From Flavobacterium sp. 1 (GTDB taxonomy: Bacteria > Bacteroidota > Bacteroidia > Flavobacteriales > Flavobacteriaceae): a stretch of 64,000 nucleotides of DNA. Shown piece by piece: positions 9,915 through 19,058 of the stretch (within the stretch, counting starts at the first letter, position 1; each line of letters opens with the position of its first letter). The position numbers and the translations under genes are program-made. Where the stretch lies: the NCBI RefSeq assembly GCF_002797935.1, contig NZ_PGER01000001.1:2976001-3040000 (forward strand), given 5' to 3'. The notes beneath the pieces are model-generated. The model did no database searches and was not told the DNA's origin. It was given only the letters and a program-made list of their open reading frames with translations.

Positions 9915-10013
9915 ATAGCCCCGATAGCAGTGGAAATCCTCCCGATTTTTCTTCGGGAGATTGCAACGTATAGCGGGAGAATACTTGATGAAATGACAAA
10001 TATTTCTGCTCCC
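9915..10013 (+). repeat. Family-2 structured repeat, copy 1
   Basis: A ~100-bp element: ATAGCCCCGATAGCAGTGG, AAATCCT, a hairpin with stem CTCCCGA/TCGGGAG, GATTGCAACG, AGCGGGA, ending ATATTTCTGCTCC. A second copy in reverse orientation lies at 20004-20105. The flanks are conserved while the hairpin arm sequences differ but keep pairing, which suggests a structured RNA or hairpin element. It precedes the lysS promoter. Confidence 0.65.
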
Positions 10014-10076
10014 AAAAAAATCCTCACCCCCCGCCTCCTCCGAAAGAGAGGGAGCCCAAACCAAATCTTTTTGTGT

Positions 10077-10108
10077 TTTGCAATTTTAACACATAAAGAC
10101 TATCTTTG
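10077..10108 (+). promoter_or_regulatory. lysS promoter
   Basis: TTTG (10077-10080), 20 nt spacer, TATCTTTG (10101-10108): a full match to the Bacteroidota -33/-7 arrangement. Transcription would begin near 10114, leaving a leader of about 17 nt before the lysS ATG. Confidence 0.75.
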
Positions 10109-10130
10109 CGGACTTAAAAAACAGTATATA

Positions 10131-11828
10131 ATGGCCTTATCAGAACAAGAAATCATCCGAAGAGAAAAACTTCAATCTTTACGTAATTTAGGAATCAATC
10201 CTTATCCTGCCAATCTTTTTCCTGTAAATCATACTTCGAAGCAAATAAAGGAGTCTTTTGAAGAGGGTAAAAAAGTGATTGTTGCCGGGCGTTTGATGAG
10301 CGTTAGAGATCAAGGAAAAGCTTGTTTTGCCGAATTGCAGGATAGCGAAGGGCGTATTCAATTGTACGTGAACCGTGATATTTTGTGTTTGGGAGAGGAT
10401 AAAACTTTATATAATCAGGTATTCAAAAAATTGACCGATTTAGGTGATTTTATTGGTATTGAAGGTGAATTGTTTACGACCCAAGTTGGTGCAAAATGTA
10501 TTCGTGTGAGCGGTTTTACTTTTTTGAGTAAAACTTTGCGTCCGTTGCCATTGCCAAAAGTGGATGAGGATGGAAAAGTGCACGATGCTTTCAACGACGC
10601 CGAATTGCGTTACAGAATGCGTTATGTAGATTTGACTGTTAATCAAAATGTGAAAGATACTTTTATCAAACGTACCAAATTGTTTAATGCAATGCGTGGT
10701 TTCTTTAATGAAGCTGGATACCTTGAGGTTGAAACTCCGGTTTTGCAATCGATTCCTGGTGGTGCAGCGGCGCGTCCGTTTATCACGCACCATAACTCGC
10801 TTGACATTCCGCTTTATATGCGTATTGCGAATGAATTGTATTTAAAAAGATTAATCGTTGGTGGTTTTGACGGTGTGTATGAGTTTTCGAAAAACTTCCG
10901 TAACGAAGGTATGGACAGAACGCACAACCCGGAATTTACTGCGATGGAAATATATGTAGCCTACAAAGACTACAACTGGATGATGGATTTTACCGAAAAC
11001 CTGCTGGAACATTGCGCTATTGGCGTTAATGGAACGAGTGAGGCTACTTTTGGTGAACATAAAATCAACTTCAAAGCGCCTTATACCCGTGTTACCATGA
11101 CGGATTCTATCAAACATTTTACTGGTTTTGATATTTCCGGAAAAAGTGAAGAAGAACTTTTTGAAGCTGCGAGAGGCATGGGAATTGATGTGGACAATAC
11201 GATGGGTAAAGGGAAATTGATTGATGAGATTTTTGGTGCAAAATGCGAAGGGAATTATATTCAGCCAACATTCATTACTGATTATCCAAAAGAAATGTCG
11301 CCGCTTTGTAAAGAACACCGTGACAATCCAGAGTTGACAGAACGTTTCGAATTAATGGTTTGCGGTAAAGAAGTTGCGAATGCTTACTCTGAATTGAATG
11401 ACCCAATTGACCAAAGAGCCCGTTTTGAAGACCAAATGCGTTTGGCTGAAAAAGGTGATGACGAAGCGAACGGAACGATCGACGAGGATTTCTTGAGAGC
11501 TTTGGAATACGGAATGCCTCCTACTTCTGGTTTAGGAATTGGAATGGATCGTTTGATGATGTTTTTGACTAATAATGCTTCGATTCAGGAAGTGTTGTTT
11601 TTCCCGCAGATGCGTCCAGAGAAAAAACAGGTACAATTGGAAGAAGATGAAAAATTAATTGTTTCTATCCTGCAGGCTAACGCCAATGTTATGGAATTTG
11701 GTTTACTGAAAATCAAATCGGAATTGAGCGGAAAAAAATGGGACAAAGCAATGAAGAATCTTTCGGCTCTTGGATTGACTGAAGTTGTTGTAGAGGGAGA
11801 TGTAAAGGCTTGTCGATTGAAAGAGTAG
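10131..11828 (+). CDS. lysS: Lysyl-tRNA synthetase, class II
   Basis: A 565-residue class II LysRS. An N-terminal OB-fold anticodon-binding domain (about 50-150, VAGRLMSVRDQGKACF) is followed by the catalytic domain with motif 2 (FRNEGMDRTHNPEF) and motif 3 (GLGIGMDRLMMFLT). A short lysine-containing C-terminal tail (after about residue 500) is usual in Bacteroidota. The open frame extends about 67 codons upstream through repeat DNA; the ATG at 10131 is chosen because it follows the promoter at 10077-10108 and gives the normal N-terminus (MALSEQEIIRREK). Confidence 0.97.
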   Translation: MALSEQEIIRREKLQSLRNLGINPYPANLFPVNHTSKQIKESFEEGKKVIVAGRLMSVRDQGKACFAELQDSEGRIQLYVNRDILCLGEDKTLYNQVFKKLTDLGDFIGIEGELFTTQVGAKCIRVSGFTFLSKTLRPLPLPKVDEDGKVHDAFNDAELRYRMRYVDLTVNQNVKDTFIKRTKLFNAMRGFFNEAGYLEVETPVLQSIPGGAAARPFITHHNSLDIPLYMRIANELYLKRLIVGGFDGVYEFSKNFRNEGMDRTHNPEFTAMEIYVAYKDYNWMMDFTENLLEHCAIGVNGTSEATFGEHKINFKAPYTRVTMTDSIKHFTGFDISGKSEEELFEAARGMGIDVDNTMGKGKLIDEIFGAKCEGNYIQPTFITDYPKEMSPLCKEHRDNPELTERFELMVCGKEVANAYSELNDPIDQRARFEDQMRLAEKGDDEANGTIDEDFLRALEYGMPPTSGLGIGMDRLMMFLTNNASIQEVLFFPQMRPEKKQVQLEEDEKLIVSILQANANVMEFGLLKIKSELSGKKWDKAMKNLSALGLTEVVVEGDVKACRLKE

Positions 11829-11850
11829 TTTATTCTAACTATATTATTTT

Positions 11851-11882
11851 AAAGGAGTTTCAATTTGGAACTCCTTTTTTTA
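11851..11882. terminator. Bidirectional terminator between lysS and rloB
   Basis: Stem AAAGGAGTT (11851-11859) / AACTCCTTT (11869-11877) with flanking A and T runs between two convergent genes. Confidence 0.88.
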
Positions 11883-12470
11883 TGTTCTTTGGTTTTCTAA
11901 AAATAGCACCAATTCATCAACATTAGTATATGGATTTAAATTAAAAATTTCAACACCATAATTATTTGCAATAACAGACAATCTAATACTTTCAGCATTT
12001 GATTTAGCAATGGTTAACTTATCTTTTAATATCGAATAATGTTTAAAGTCATTCTTCTCATAATTTTCCATTCCAACACATTTCTTTAATTCTTTTTCCA
12101 AAACTTCTTCTGAAGCAAACTCTTTAGTAGAGTTTTTAAAATGGAATAAATACCAAGACTCAAAACAAATACTCGAAAAAATAATATTTGCATTCTTTTG
12201 AGAAGCTAGTTTAAAAACATCACCTCTTTTTGGAAAATTATCATGATCAAAAACTACAAATATTTTTTCAAAACCATCTTTCTTTGCATTTTTTAAAACA
12301 TCAGTTACATCACCTTTACAATCAATTATATTCACAGCAATAGTTTTAGGCAAGCCTAAATCCTCTTTCATTGCATTAAAATAATTCTTCTCTGTCAATC
12401 CTTCACAAAGAATTAAAACTTTAGATTTGAATGTTCTTGATTTAAAATTATTAGCAGGTCTTTTAGCCAT
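11880..12470 (-). CDS. rloB: RloB-like TOPRIM protein (AbiL second component)
   Basis: A 196-residue RloB family protein. It has a TOPRIM-like core with the catalytic glutamate in LILCEGLTE (E23) and the DxD pair in VVFDHDNF (D75, D77), which in TOPRIM domains coordinate metal for nucleic-acid cleavage. A basic N-terminus (about 1-17) precedes the core. It follows the ATPase gene rloA with 2 nt between them, so the two are co-transcribed. RloA/RloB pairs are found in restriction-modification islands and match the AbiLi/AbiLii abortive-infection arrangement, so an anti-phage role is likely but not proven here. Confidence 0.82.
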   Translation of the reverse strand: MAKRPANNFKSRTFKSKVLILCEGLTEKNYFNAMKEDLGLPKTIAVNIIDCKGDVTDVLKNAKKDGFEKIFVVFDHDNFPKRGDVFKLASQKNANIIFSSICFESWYLFHFKNSTKEFASEEVLEKELKKCVGMENYEKNDFKHYSILKDKLTIAKSNAESIRLSVIANNYGVEIFNLNPYTNVDELVLFLENQRT

Positions 12471-12472
12471 AC

Positions 12473-13699
12473 TTATGAATTTATAAATTCAATTAATTCA
12501 TGTCTAAAAGTTTCTCTTGCAATATTTGGCACTGCTCCTAATCTACCCTCTAAATACCATTTCTCATAATTCCCTTCTCGCACTCCTTTAATATCGGATA
12601 CTGTAAACATTTCTGTCCCTCCCTTTTCATTTTTCTCTACTAAATTAATCTGATCTCTTCTCATATTATTTTCAGGATTCAATAAAGTAGTATCATGTGT
12701 CGCAAAAATAAACTGAGCTCCATTTTTGTTAACCTCTGGATCATTAAACAAACCTAAAATATATTGAGCGATTTCAGGATGCAAGCTTCTTTCGAATTCA
12801 TCAACTACAATAGTATCACCATATCTTAAAGCCATAAAAATTAAGGGGGAGAATGAAATAGCTCTCTGTGTTCCAGAAGACTCTTCAGCAAATTCGAACT
12901 CAATCCTTTCGTAATTATCATTTAGATGAATAGTCTTTATTACTCCATCTTTTTCCTCAAAATCAACAACTTGTGTATCCAGCTTCTGTATTAAAGACTT
13001 TGATAAACTTAAAATCAAATCTTCCCCTTCAAAAGCACTAAAAAGATATTTATTTGCTGCTTCATTAAATCTCTCAGAATGAAAAAGATCTGTCGTGAAT
13101 ACTAGTAACAGAGAAAGTCTCTCATAAACACTTTTAGCTATTTCAACATTTTCAATTGCAGCCTTACTTAAAAATAATTGATTTTCAGTAGTTCTTTGTT
13201 TTATTGTTTCAAAAATACCTTCATATCCATTACCTTTATAAAACTCTTGTCTATCTCTTTCAAAAACTTTAACCTTTATCCCTTTAGGATAAAAGAAAAG
13301 AGATTCACTTTTTACTTCTTTTTGAAATACTTCAATAGAATAAGTATGCAAAACATTTTTAATTAGAATATCAATTGAAAAGCAGGATGGCTCCCTTATA
13401 TTTTTTTCACACAACTTAAATGGCTTAAATAATTTTATAGGATCATTTGGTTTAATATCTGTAGAAGTTCTAATATACTCTTTAAATTCATGAAGAGCTC
13501 TAATGATATTACTTTTCCCACTTGCATTTGGTCCATAAATGGCTGCGGAAGTCAAAGCATAATAATCTTTATTTTTAGTAGCTTCAGGATTTGTCATCTT
13601 AGTTACATTTACTGGATTTTTTAAATCACTTGGAATCATAGACAATTCCACCATTTCATTGATTGACCTGAAATTTGTTATTCTAAAGTTTAACAACAT
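12473..13699 (-). CDS. rloA: RloA-like AAA ATPase (AbiL first component)
   Basis: A 408-residue OLD/RecF-type ATPase of the AAA_15/AAA_21 group. Walker A is GPNASGKS (near residue 57), the ABC-like signature is SSGTQRA, Walker B is TIVVDEFERSLHP, and the H-loop is FATHD. The N-terminal FRITNFRSI is typical of RecF/SMC-like ATPases. A GTG lies directly upstream of the ATG at 13699; I choose the ATG. It pairs with rloB in a two-gene defence-type operon. It probably senses or processes DNA and licenses the TOPRIM partner; the trigger is unknown. Confidence 0.85.
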   Translation of the reverse strand: MLLNFRITNFRSINEMVELSMIPSDLKNPVNVTKMTNPEATKNKDYYALTSAAIYGPNASGKSNIIRALHEFKEYIRTSTDIKPNDPIKLFKPFKLCEKNIREPSCFSIDILIKNVLHTYSIEVFQKEVKSESLFFYPKGIKVKVFERDRQEFYKGNGYEGIFETIKQRTTENQLFLSKAAIENVEIAKSVYERLSLLLVFTTDLFHSERFNEAANKYLFSAFEGEDLILSLSKSLIQKLDTQVVDFEEKDGVIKTIHLNDNYERIEFEFAEESSGTQRAISFSPLIFMALRYGDTIVVDEFERSLHPEIAQYILGLFNDPEVNKNGAQFIFATHDTTLLNPENNMRRDQINLVEKNEKGGTEMFTVSDIKGVREGNYEKWYLEGRLGAVPNIARETFRHELIEFINS

Positions 13700-13881
13700 C
13701 ACTTTAAGGTTTTATTTGTAAATATATTGCAAATATACACTTTAATTAAATCCACAACACACAAGTATCAATAAAAAAGAGAGCTTCTAAGTCGTAGTTT
13801 CTTTTTTATTCAAAAACATCGAATCAAATCAAACAATCCTTTTCGCTTTTCGTAACTTTACTATTCAAAATCATACTATTT

Positions 13882-14118
13882 ATGAACACTTTAGAATTAA
13901 AACTAGAAATATTTGACAAACTGAAATCTGTCGATGATGTTGACTTGCTAAAGCAAATTATGAATTTACTTCAACCTATGGATCCAAATGAAATTAAACA
14001 TTTAAATGAAAATGAATTGGAAATGGCAAAAGAAATCGAAGAGGGTATAATATTTGGAATTGATGTTGACCATAAACAACTTGACGAAGAAGATTCAGAA
14101 TGGATTACTGAACTATAA
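13882..14118 (+). CDS. Small acidic protein, possible antitoxin-like
   Basis: A 78-residue acidic, helix-rich protein (N-terminal LELKLEIFDKLKSVDDVDLLKQIMNLL, then many Glu/Asp). This resembles the small partner proteins that precede RelE/ParE-type toxins in Bacteroidota, but no toxin gene follows: a terminator comes directly after it. It could be an orphan antitoxin or an unrelated small protein. Family not recognised with certainty. Confidence 0.55.
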   Translation: MNTLELKLEIFDKLKSVDDVDLLKQIMNLLQPMDPNEIKHLNENELEMAKEIEEGIIFGIDVDHKQLDEEDSEWITEL

Positions 14119-14140
14119 AGTATAAACAAAAAAACCAATA

Positions 14141-14176
14141 AAAAAGGAGCTCCAATTCGAAGCTCCTTTTTGTTTT
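14141..14176. terminator. Bidirectional terminator
   Basis: Perfect 11-bp stem AAAAAGGAGCT (14141-14151) / AGCTCCTTTTT (14161-14171) between the convergent small acidic protein gene and the alginate-export-like porin gene. Confidence 0.9.
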
Positions 14177-14191
14177 CACAAGAATTAACAA

Positions 14192-15469
14192 TTATTTTTT
14201 ATACGAAAAAATCTGAGGGTTTACATTTATAGCTAACCAAGCCCAATTGTTGGTATGATCCACATCACCGCCTTTCAGTCTTTGCATGGTATCAGTCGCA
14301 AACATCTGGGAATATCCTCCGGTGATGTTCACAAACTTATGAACGGAATATCCAGCCGTAAAATCGATTTCTGTTCCAAGATAATTGTCCATTTCATTTC
14401 CATTCGTAGCCAAAACGGTGTTAGCAGCATTAAAAACGTGCGGCATTAAAGCAAACTGCCATTTGTTGACATTGTATCCAAATTTCAAAAATGCATCCTG
14501 CAATCCTACCGAATTTTTATGATTTCCTACGTAGAAATAATCCATATATCCATTAAAACCGTGATTAGTACCAAAAATTGGATTGAAAGATTTTATGTCG
14601 GTACTGGTATTGCCTTGACTTTTCCCTGACAGAAATTCATATCCGAAACCAGCTTTAAACTTTTCAGTCACTAAATAGTTAAAATTTAAGGCAGCATCAA
14701 AAGCACTCACGGTATAAGTATTGCTTTTTCCGGTTTGTCCATAAAACCATAAATTCCCGTCCCAAGACTTTCCTTTGGTGTTCATGTACGTTCCGAAAGT
14801 CTGCATGTAATCTACTTTCAATTCGGGTGTTGGTGTTGGGATTGGCGGAGTCAGTTTGTTTTCGTAACCTGTGTTTAAAAACAGTAAACTCATACCAATT
14901 TTGCCCAACTCAGTGTGATACCAGGCATACTGCATGGCTTTGTAATTGGCAACTGTATATGGCACCGCAATATCCGTTTCGCTATTGGCATTATAGGCAA
15001 CCGCCAGATCTAATTGATTCTTTTTATTTTTATAGGTAACCGATGCGGCATCATGGCTTTGTGCCTGCTGTGCCCAATCGGCTTCCCCTAGAATACGCTG
15101 ATTATCATACGAAATCACCTGACGTCCAATACGGGTACTCCACTTGTCATTGAAATTGTATTGCGCCCAAGCTTCGAATATTTGAATACCATTCACATCC
15201 GATTTTGTATTTGATGCAACATCTCCCCAGACACGAACATTCTGCATTGTAAGTTTAGTAACAAATTTGTCTTGCTTGAAATTTAAATTCAAGCGCGTTC
15301 TTGAAGATATAAACTGAGCAGGCGTTTCTCCATAAGGAATTGGTGCTTTATAACCGTTCCTGAACTCGTAACGGGGTTTAATCTGCAGATTGGCATCAAA
15401 CTCTTGGGCAAAAGTATTCTTACTGGCTAATAATACAACAGCCAGTACCATTGTTTTTAATAACTTCAT
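14192..15469 (-). CDS. Alginate-export-family outer-membrane protein
   Basis: A 425-residue outer-membrane barrel with signal peptide (1-21, ending NTFAQ). The alternating strands contain the SSRTRLNLNFKQDKF and IGRQVISYDNQRILG motifs typical of alginate-export/OprD-like channels. It is the last gene of the nirK cluster, 16 nt after the SCO gene, so it is probably co-expressed with nitrite reduction. A role in passing nitrite, copper or another small solute across the outer membrane is an inference; alginate export itself is unlikely because no alginate genes are near. Confidence 0.75.
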   Translation of the reverse strand: MKLLKTMVLAVVLLASKNTFAQEFDANLQIKPRYEFRNGYKAPIPYGETPAQFISSRTRLNLNFKQDKFVTKLTMQNVRVWGDVASNTKSDVNGIQIFEAWAQYNFNDKWSTRIGRQVISYDNQRILGEADWAQQAQSHDAASVTYKNKKNQLDLAVAYNANSETDIAVPYTVANYKAMQYAWYHTELGKIGMSLLFLNTGYENKLTPPIPTPTPELKVDYMQTFGTYMNTKGKSWDGNLWFYGQTGKSNTYTVSAFDAALNFNYLVTEKFKAGFGYEFLSGKSQGNTSTDIKSFNPIFGTNHGFNGYMDYFYVGNHKNSVGLQDAFLKFGYNVNKWQFALMPHVFNAANTVLATNGNEMDNYLGTEIDFTAGYSVHKFVNITGGYSQMFATDTMQRLKGGDVDHTNNWAWLAINVNPQIFSYKK

Positions 15470-15485
15470 CGTTACGAAATTTAAT

Positions 15486-16127
15486 TTAGTTTAGTTTAAC
15501 CGCTTCTTCGGTAATTTTTTTAATAGTTGCATCGGAATTCACTTCTAATCCCTCTTGTTGATAAGCTAATTCCCCCTCAGCATTAAAGACACTTATAATA
15601 TTAGAATGAGAAAAATTTAAAGGGGCAATTTTCTTGTAATTTACGGCTAATACTGCTGCAAACTCTCTGGTGTTTTCTTCGGTCGATCTCAGGAATTCCC
15701 ATTGCTCGCCATCCATTTTATTAGCAACAGCAAATTCTTTTAAGCGTTTAGGCGTATCCACTTCCGGATCAATACTTACTAATACCAATTTGACATTTTC
15801 CTTGATATTCTCAGGTAAACGAGATTCAATATTGCGCATATCAGCTACCAAACGTGGGCAGGCTGCTTTGCAGGAAGTATAAATCATGACCATGACCAAC
15901 ACTTTTCCCCTCATGTCTTTCATTTCAATATTCTGACCGTTTTGATTAGTCCATTTAGAAGGTAAATTATAAATAGACAAATCTGAAATAGGTTTCTCTT
16001 TGGCAGCATTTTCTTTTTTATTACAGCTTTGAAAAGCTAAGAAAAGTGCAAAAATAGGCAAAACAAGTAAAAAGTGCCATCCTGTTTTAAAAAATCCTTT
16101 ACGATTTTGTACTAAATTCGGTTTCAT
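15486..16127 (-). CDS. SCO1/SenC-family copper chaperone lipoprotein
   Basis: A 213-residue thioredoxin-fold protein. After a hydrophobic N-terminal segment and likely lipobox (FQSC), it carries the SCO copper-binding cysteines in TSCKAACP and the distal histidine in NFSHSN. SCO proteins deliver Cu(I) to the CuA centre of oxidases or act as thiol reductases. Its place between nirV and the porin gene, in the operon of the copper enzyme NirK, suggests that it metallates NirK here (inference). Confidence 0.9.
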   Translation of the reverse strand: MKPNLVQNRKGFFKTGWHFLLVLPIFALFLAFQSCNKKENAAKEKPISDLSIYNLPSKWTNQNGQNIEMKDMRGKVLVMVMIYTSCKAACPRLVADMRNIESRLPENIKENVKLVLVSIDPEVDTPKRLKEFAVANKMDGEQWEFLRSTEENTREFAAVLAVNYKKIAPLNFSHSNIISVFNAEGELAYQQEGLEVNSDATIKKITEEAVKLN

Positions 16128-16163
16128 TTTGTTTGGTTTTGATTGGATTCCTTAAGTGCTCAA

Positions 16164-16931
16164 TTAATCTTTGGCACAACGAAACCCTAAATTTTTAGTA
16201 GTATAACTAGCCTTAAGACTACCCCTAAAAGCATAGCGCATAAAAGCAGCATAATTCATCAAATCGGTAGCATTTACAGATCCGCTTCCGCAAAAGAGAT
16301 TGGTATCGGTGTCTTTATCTTTTCTAGATTCACCCGAAAGAAAAATACTGTTGAAGTCTGAAGTCCATTCCCAAACCAATCCATGCATATCATAAACACC
16401 CCAATAATTTTTGAAGGTATGTCCAATTGCATTCGAATACGTTTTGGGCTTTTCATACCAGGATAAAATGTATTTATTAAATTCTTCTTTGGTACGGGCA
16501 TCAGAGCGTTTTTCATCGGCCATAGCCACATATTCCCACTCATCCATTGTTGGCAAACGCTTTCCTTGACACTCACAATATTTTTTGGCTGCAAACCAAG
16601 AAACATTGGTTATTGGAGCATTACTTAGATTGTTTTTACCAAAATTAAAATCATTTTCCCATTGGTTTAAATAACTTTTATCAGCAAATAATCCTTTCAT
16701 TTTTGAACGGCTGTAATCTTGATATTTTTTTACAAAGGCAAGGTATTGGGCATTAGTAACCGGATAGACATCCAAACTAAACGGAGCTATTTTGACTGGT
16801 TTTTTGGCAGTAGCACCATAAAGGGGGACAAAAGTCCCGCCTTCTATATGTGCCATTTTAACTTCTTGAGCGCAAAGAGTAACGTATATCAACAATAAAA
16901 AGAAGGTCATTATTTTTTTTAGTGGGAACAT
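16164..16931 (-). CDS. nirV: NirV-like formylglycine-generating-enzyme (SUMF1) domain protein
   Basis: A 255-residue protein with an N-terminal signal peptide (ending TLCAQ) and a single SUMF1/FGE-sulfatase domain: GGTFVPLYG start, the VTNAQYLAFVKKYQDY block, NVSWFAAKKYCECQGKRLP, MHGLVWEWTSDF and a C-terminal LGFRCAKD. Homologues called NirV accompany nirK in many denitrifiers; their function is not settled, and a role in NirK maturation has been suggested. No sulfatase is near, which supports the NirV reading. It is second after the cytochrome c gene in the nirK operon. Confidence 0.85.
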   Translation of the reverse strand: MFPLKKIMTFFLLLIYVTLCAQEVKMAHIEGGTFVPLYGATAKKPVKIAPFSLDVYPVTNAQYLAFVKKYQDYSRSKMKGLFADKSYLNQWENDFNFGKNNLSNAPITNVSWFAAKKYCECQGKRLPTMDEWEYVAMADEKRSDARTKEEFNKYILSWYEKPKTYSNAIGHTFKNYWGVYDMHGLVWEWTSDFNSIFLSGESRKDKDTDTNLFCGSGSVNATDLMNYAAFMRYAFRGSLKASYTTKNLGFRCAKD

Positions 16932-16957
16932 TGGGACTCTTTTTGCTTAAGTTTTTA

Positions 16958-17335
16958 TTATTTTCTTTGAGCTTTCACCATCGCTACTGTCACTGACTTT
17001 TTGCTATTCCCCCAATTGGCATAAACATACGTAAGGACATCAGCAATTTGTTGGTCACTTAAAGCTTGAGGAGGCATCGCTCCAGTGAATTTTTTTCCAT
17101 TTACGGTAATTGTACCATTAGATCCTTTGATTACTTGTTTAATGGCACGATTCACATCGGCATTCAAATAATCTGATTTGGCCAATGGAGGAAAAGCACC
17201 TGGAATTCCTGCTCCAGTAGCTTGATGACAGGCAATACAGGTTTTTGTATAAACCCCTTTCCCTTTGTTTGCATCTTGACTAAAACCTTTCAGACTTAAT
17301 CCAATTAGTGCTATTCCTAAAATGTATTTTTTCAT
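16958..17335 (-). CDS. Periplasmic class I cytochrome c
   Basis: A 125-residue monohaem cytochrome c with signal peptide (1-20, ending KGFSQ), haem motif CIACH (C33, C36, H37) and a methionine ligand in GAMPPQ. It is strikingly similar to the C-terminal cytochrome domain of the neighbouring NirK: both share [23 protein letters not shown] and the terminal MVKAQRK. This points to a local duplication, or to a shared origin of the fused and the free domain. It probably carries electrons to NirK or NorC. Confidence 0.92.
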   Translation of the reverse strand: MKKYILGIALIGLSLKGFSQDANKGKGVYTKTCIACHQATGAGIPGAFPPLAKSDYLNADVNRAIKQVIKGSNGTITVNGKKFTGAMPPQALSDQQIADVLTYVYANWGNSKKSVTVAMVKAQRK

Positions 17336-17363
17336 GACTTATAAATATTTAAAATTGTGTTTA

Positions 17364-18824
17364 TTATTTTCTTTGAGCTTTTACCATTGCAGGCGTTACT
17401 ACAGTTTTATTATTACCCCAACTGCTGTAAACATAAGTTAGGACATCGGCGATTTCATCATCCGAAAGATTCTGGCTTGGCATTACACTGTTTATTTTTT
17501 TGCCATTTACAACGATCTCACCGCTTAATCCTCTAATTACTGTCTGAATTGCTCTTTTTGGGTCAGCATTCAAATAATCTGATTTTGCCAATGGAGGAAA
17601 TGCATTTGGCACTCCTTGTCCTTCGGATTGGTGACACGCAAAACAGGTTGTTCCAAAGATTCCTTTTCCAGATTTAATTTGTTCAGGCAATGTTTTCGCA
17701 ACAGTAGATTTGGCCACTTTTTCCCCTACAGGCATATTTTGAATATTTCCGCCCTCTGGCAAATATATTCCTTCTTGTGTAGTTCCCGAATAGATTTTTT
17801 TGTTTTCTTCACCCGTTACTTTCAGCATTCCTAAAGCTCCTTTATTGAATGCTCTAAAAATAGAGTGATCGACCAAAATAAATGTTCCTGGTACATCAAC
17901 TTTGAATTCTACAATGGCAGAACCTCCCGCCGGAATCATTGTTGTTTGTACATTAGTATTGATTGCATCTCCTCCTTCAATATGAACTTTGTCGAATATT
18001 TCACCAATAACGTGGAATGAAGAAACTAAATTAGGACCACCATTTCCCATATAAATACGAACAGTTTCTCCAACTTTGGCTGTAAGTGCATTATCACCTG
18101 CAATACTTCCCACTTTACCATTGAAAACCACATAATCTGGTTCTTCTTTCAATGCTTTATTCATATCAAAAGGCTGTACTCCTTGCTCGCCATAACTTCC
18201 TTTGGTATAAAAATCACCTTGCATCACGTAGAATTCTTTGTCAACAGGAGGTAAACCGCCTTCTGGTTCTACTAAGATTAACCCATACATTCCGTTTGCA
18301 ATGTGCATCCCAACAGGCGCAGTTGCACAATGATAGACATATAGTCCAGGATTTAAAACCTTAAAATTAAATACTTTTTCATGCCCAGGTGCTACAATTG
18401 AAGAAGCAGCTCCTCCTCCCTGTCCTGTTACGGCATGCAAATCAATATTGTGCGACAACTTATTATCGGGATGGTTTTTTAAGTGAAACTCCACCTCATC
18501 ACCAACTCTTGTTCTGATGAAACTTCCCGGAACAGATCCGCCAAAAGTCCAATAAATATATTTTGTCCCATCAACCATTTCTCCTTCTTGCTCTTTGATT
18601 TCCATATTAACAACCAAATGCATAGCTGGTCTATCACCAACAGGTTTTGGAACCATTGGAGGAGCAGTAAGTTCAGCCTCTTTTTGTCCTTCGACTTTAA
18701 TTTTTTCGTAATAATCGGTATCATGATTTTCTTCTTTTTTGGCACAAGAAAAAATACTAACCGCTGCAAATAATGCAAAAGCAATAATTTTATAAGGCTT
18801 GCTAAAATGGAATAATTGTTTCAT
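17364..18824 (-). CDS. nirK: Copper nitrite reductase with C-terminal cytochrome c domain
   Basis: A 486-residue NirK that reduces nitrite to NO. It has a lipoprotein-type signal (cysteine C27) and two cupredoxin domains. Type 1 copper ligands: H125, C166, H174, M179. Type 2 ligands: H130, H165 and H320. Catalytic Asp is D128 and catalytic His H271. A linker leads to a cytochrome c domain (about 380-486, haem motif CFACH at 394-398, methionine near 448). Such haem c-fused NirKs receive electrons internally. It is the first gene of nirK-cytc-nirV-SCO-porin. An 18-bp dyad lies 34 bp upstream of the ATG and is the likely control site. Confidence 0.97.
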   Translation of the reverse strand: MKQLFHFSKPYKIIAFALFAAVSIFSCAKKEENHDTDYYEKIKVEGQKEAELTAPPMVPKPVGDRPAMHLVVNMEIKEQEGEMVDGTKYIYWTFGGSVPGSFIRTRVGDEVEFHLKNHPDNKLSHNIDLHAVTGQGGGAASSIVAPGHEKVFNFKVLNPGLYVYHCATAPVGMHIANGMYGLILVEPEGGLPPVDKEFYVMQGDFYTKGSYGEQGVQPFDMNKALKEEPDYVVFNGKVGSIAGDNALTAKVGETVRIYMGNGGPNLVSSFHVIGEIFDKVHIEGGDAINTNVQTTMIPAGGSAIVEFKVDVPGTFILVDHSIFRAFNKGALGMLKVTGEENKKIYSGTTQEGIYLPEGGNIQNMPVGEKVAKSTVAKTLPEQIKSGKGIFGTTCFACHQSEGQGVPNAFPPLAKSDYLNADPKRAIQTVIRGLSGEIVVNGKKINSVMPSQNLSDDEIADVLTYVYSSWGNNKTVVTPAMVKAQRK

Positions 18825-18857
18825 AATTCTTTCGTTTTAAAAAGTGGTTTTTATATT

Positions 18858-18875
18858 AAGGATAGTTTTGTCTTT
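18858..18875 (-). promoter_or_regulatory. 18-bp dyad operator upstream of nirK
   Basis: Plus strand AAGGATA-GTTT-TGTCTTT. The same half-sites and 4-nt spacer occur upstream of norC, ric and narK. Its centre lies about 42 bp from the nirK start codon. No clear TAnnTTTG box was found after it. Confidence 0.7.
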
Positions 18876-18966
18876 TTTTATTGAGTTGTAAAATTAAATT
18901 ATGATATTTAAAAAATTAATGATAAATATCATGTTTTTAACTTTTATTTAAGAATTTTTAAAGAGC

Positions 18967-19050
18967 AGCTAAGATGCTCAGTGACTGAGCATTTTAAATC
19001 AAACCTATCATATTACAGCAATAATCTTAGCGTCTTAGAACCTTAGCAAC
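18967..19050. repeat. Word-like intergenic repeat with hairpin (TGCTCAG/CTGAGCA)
   Basis: Hairpin TGCTCAG (18975-18981) / CTGAGCA (18985-18991) within 'GCTAAGATGC ... CTTAGCGTCTTAGAACCTTAG' sequence. The related words CTAAGATTCTAAG occur at 8860-8895. It lies between norF-like (end of the nor cluster) and the nirK promoter. Confidence 0.45.
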
Positions 19051-19058
19051 TCAGCAAC

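Noticed and set aside
10440..11318. Two minus-strand frames (117 and 155 codons)
   Set aside because: Antisense to lysS; low-complexity His/Phe/Thr-rich shadow translations.
14141..14171. Possible start of a toxin gene after the small acidic protein
   Set aside because: The sequence is a terminator hairpin and the next gene is on the other strand; no toxin partner is present.
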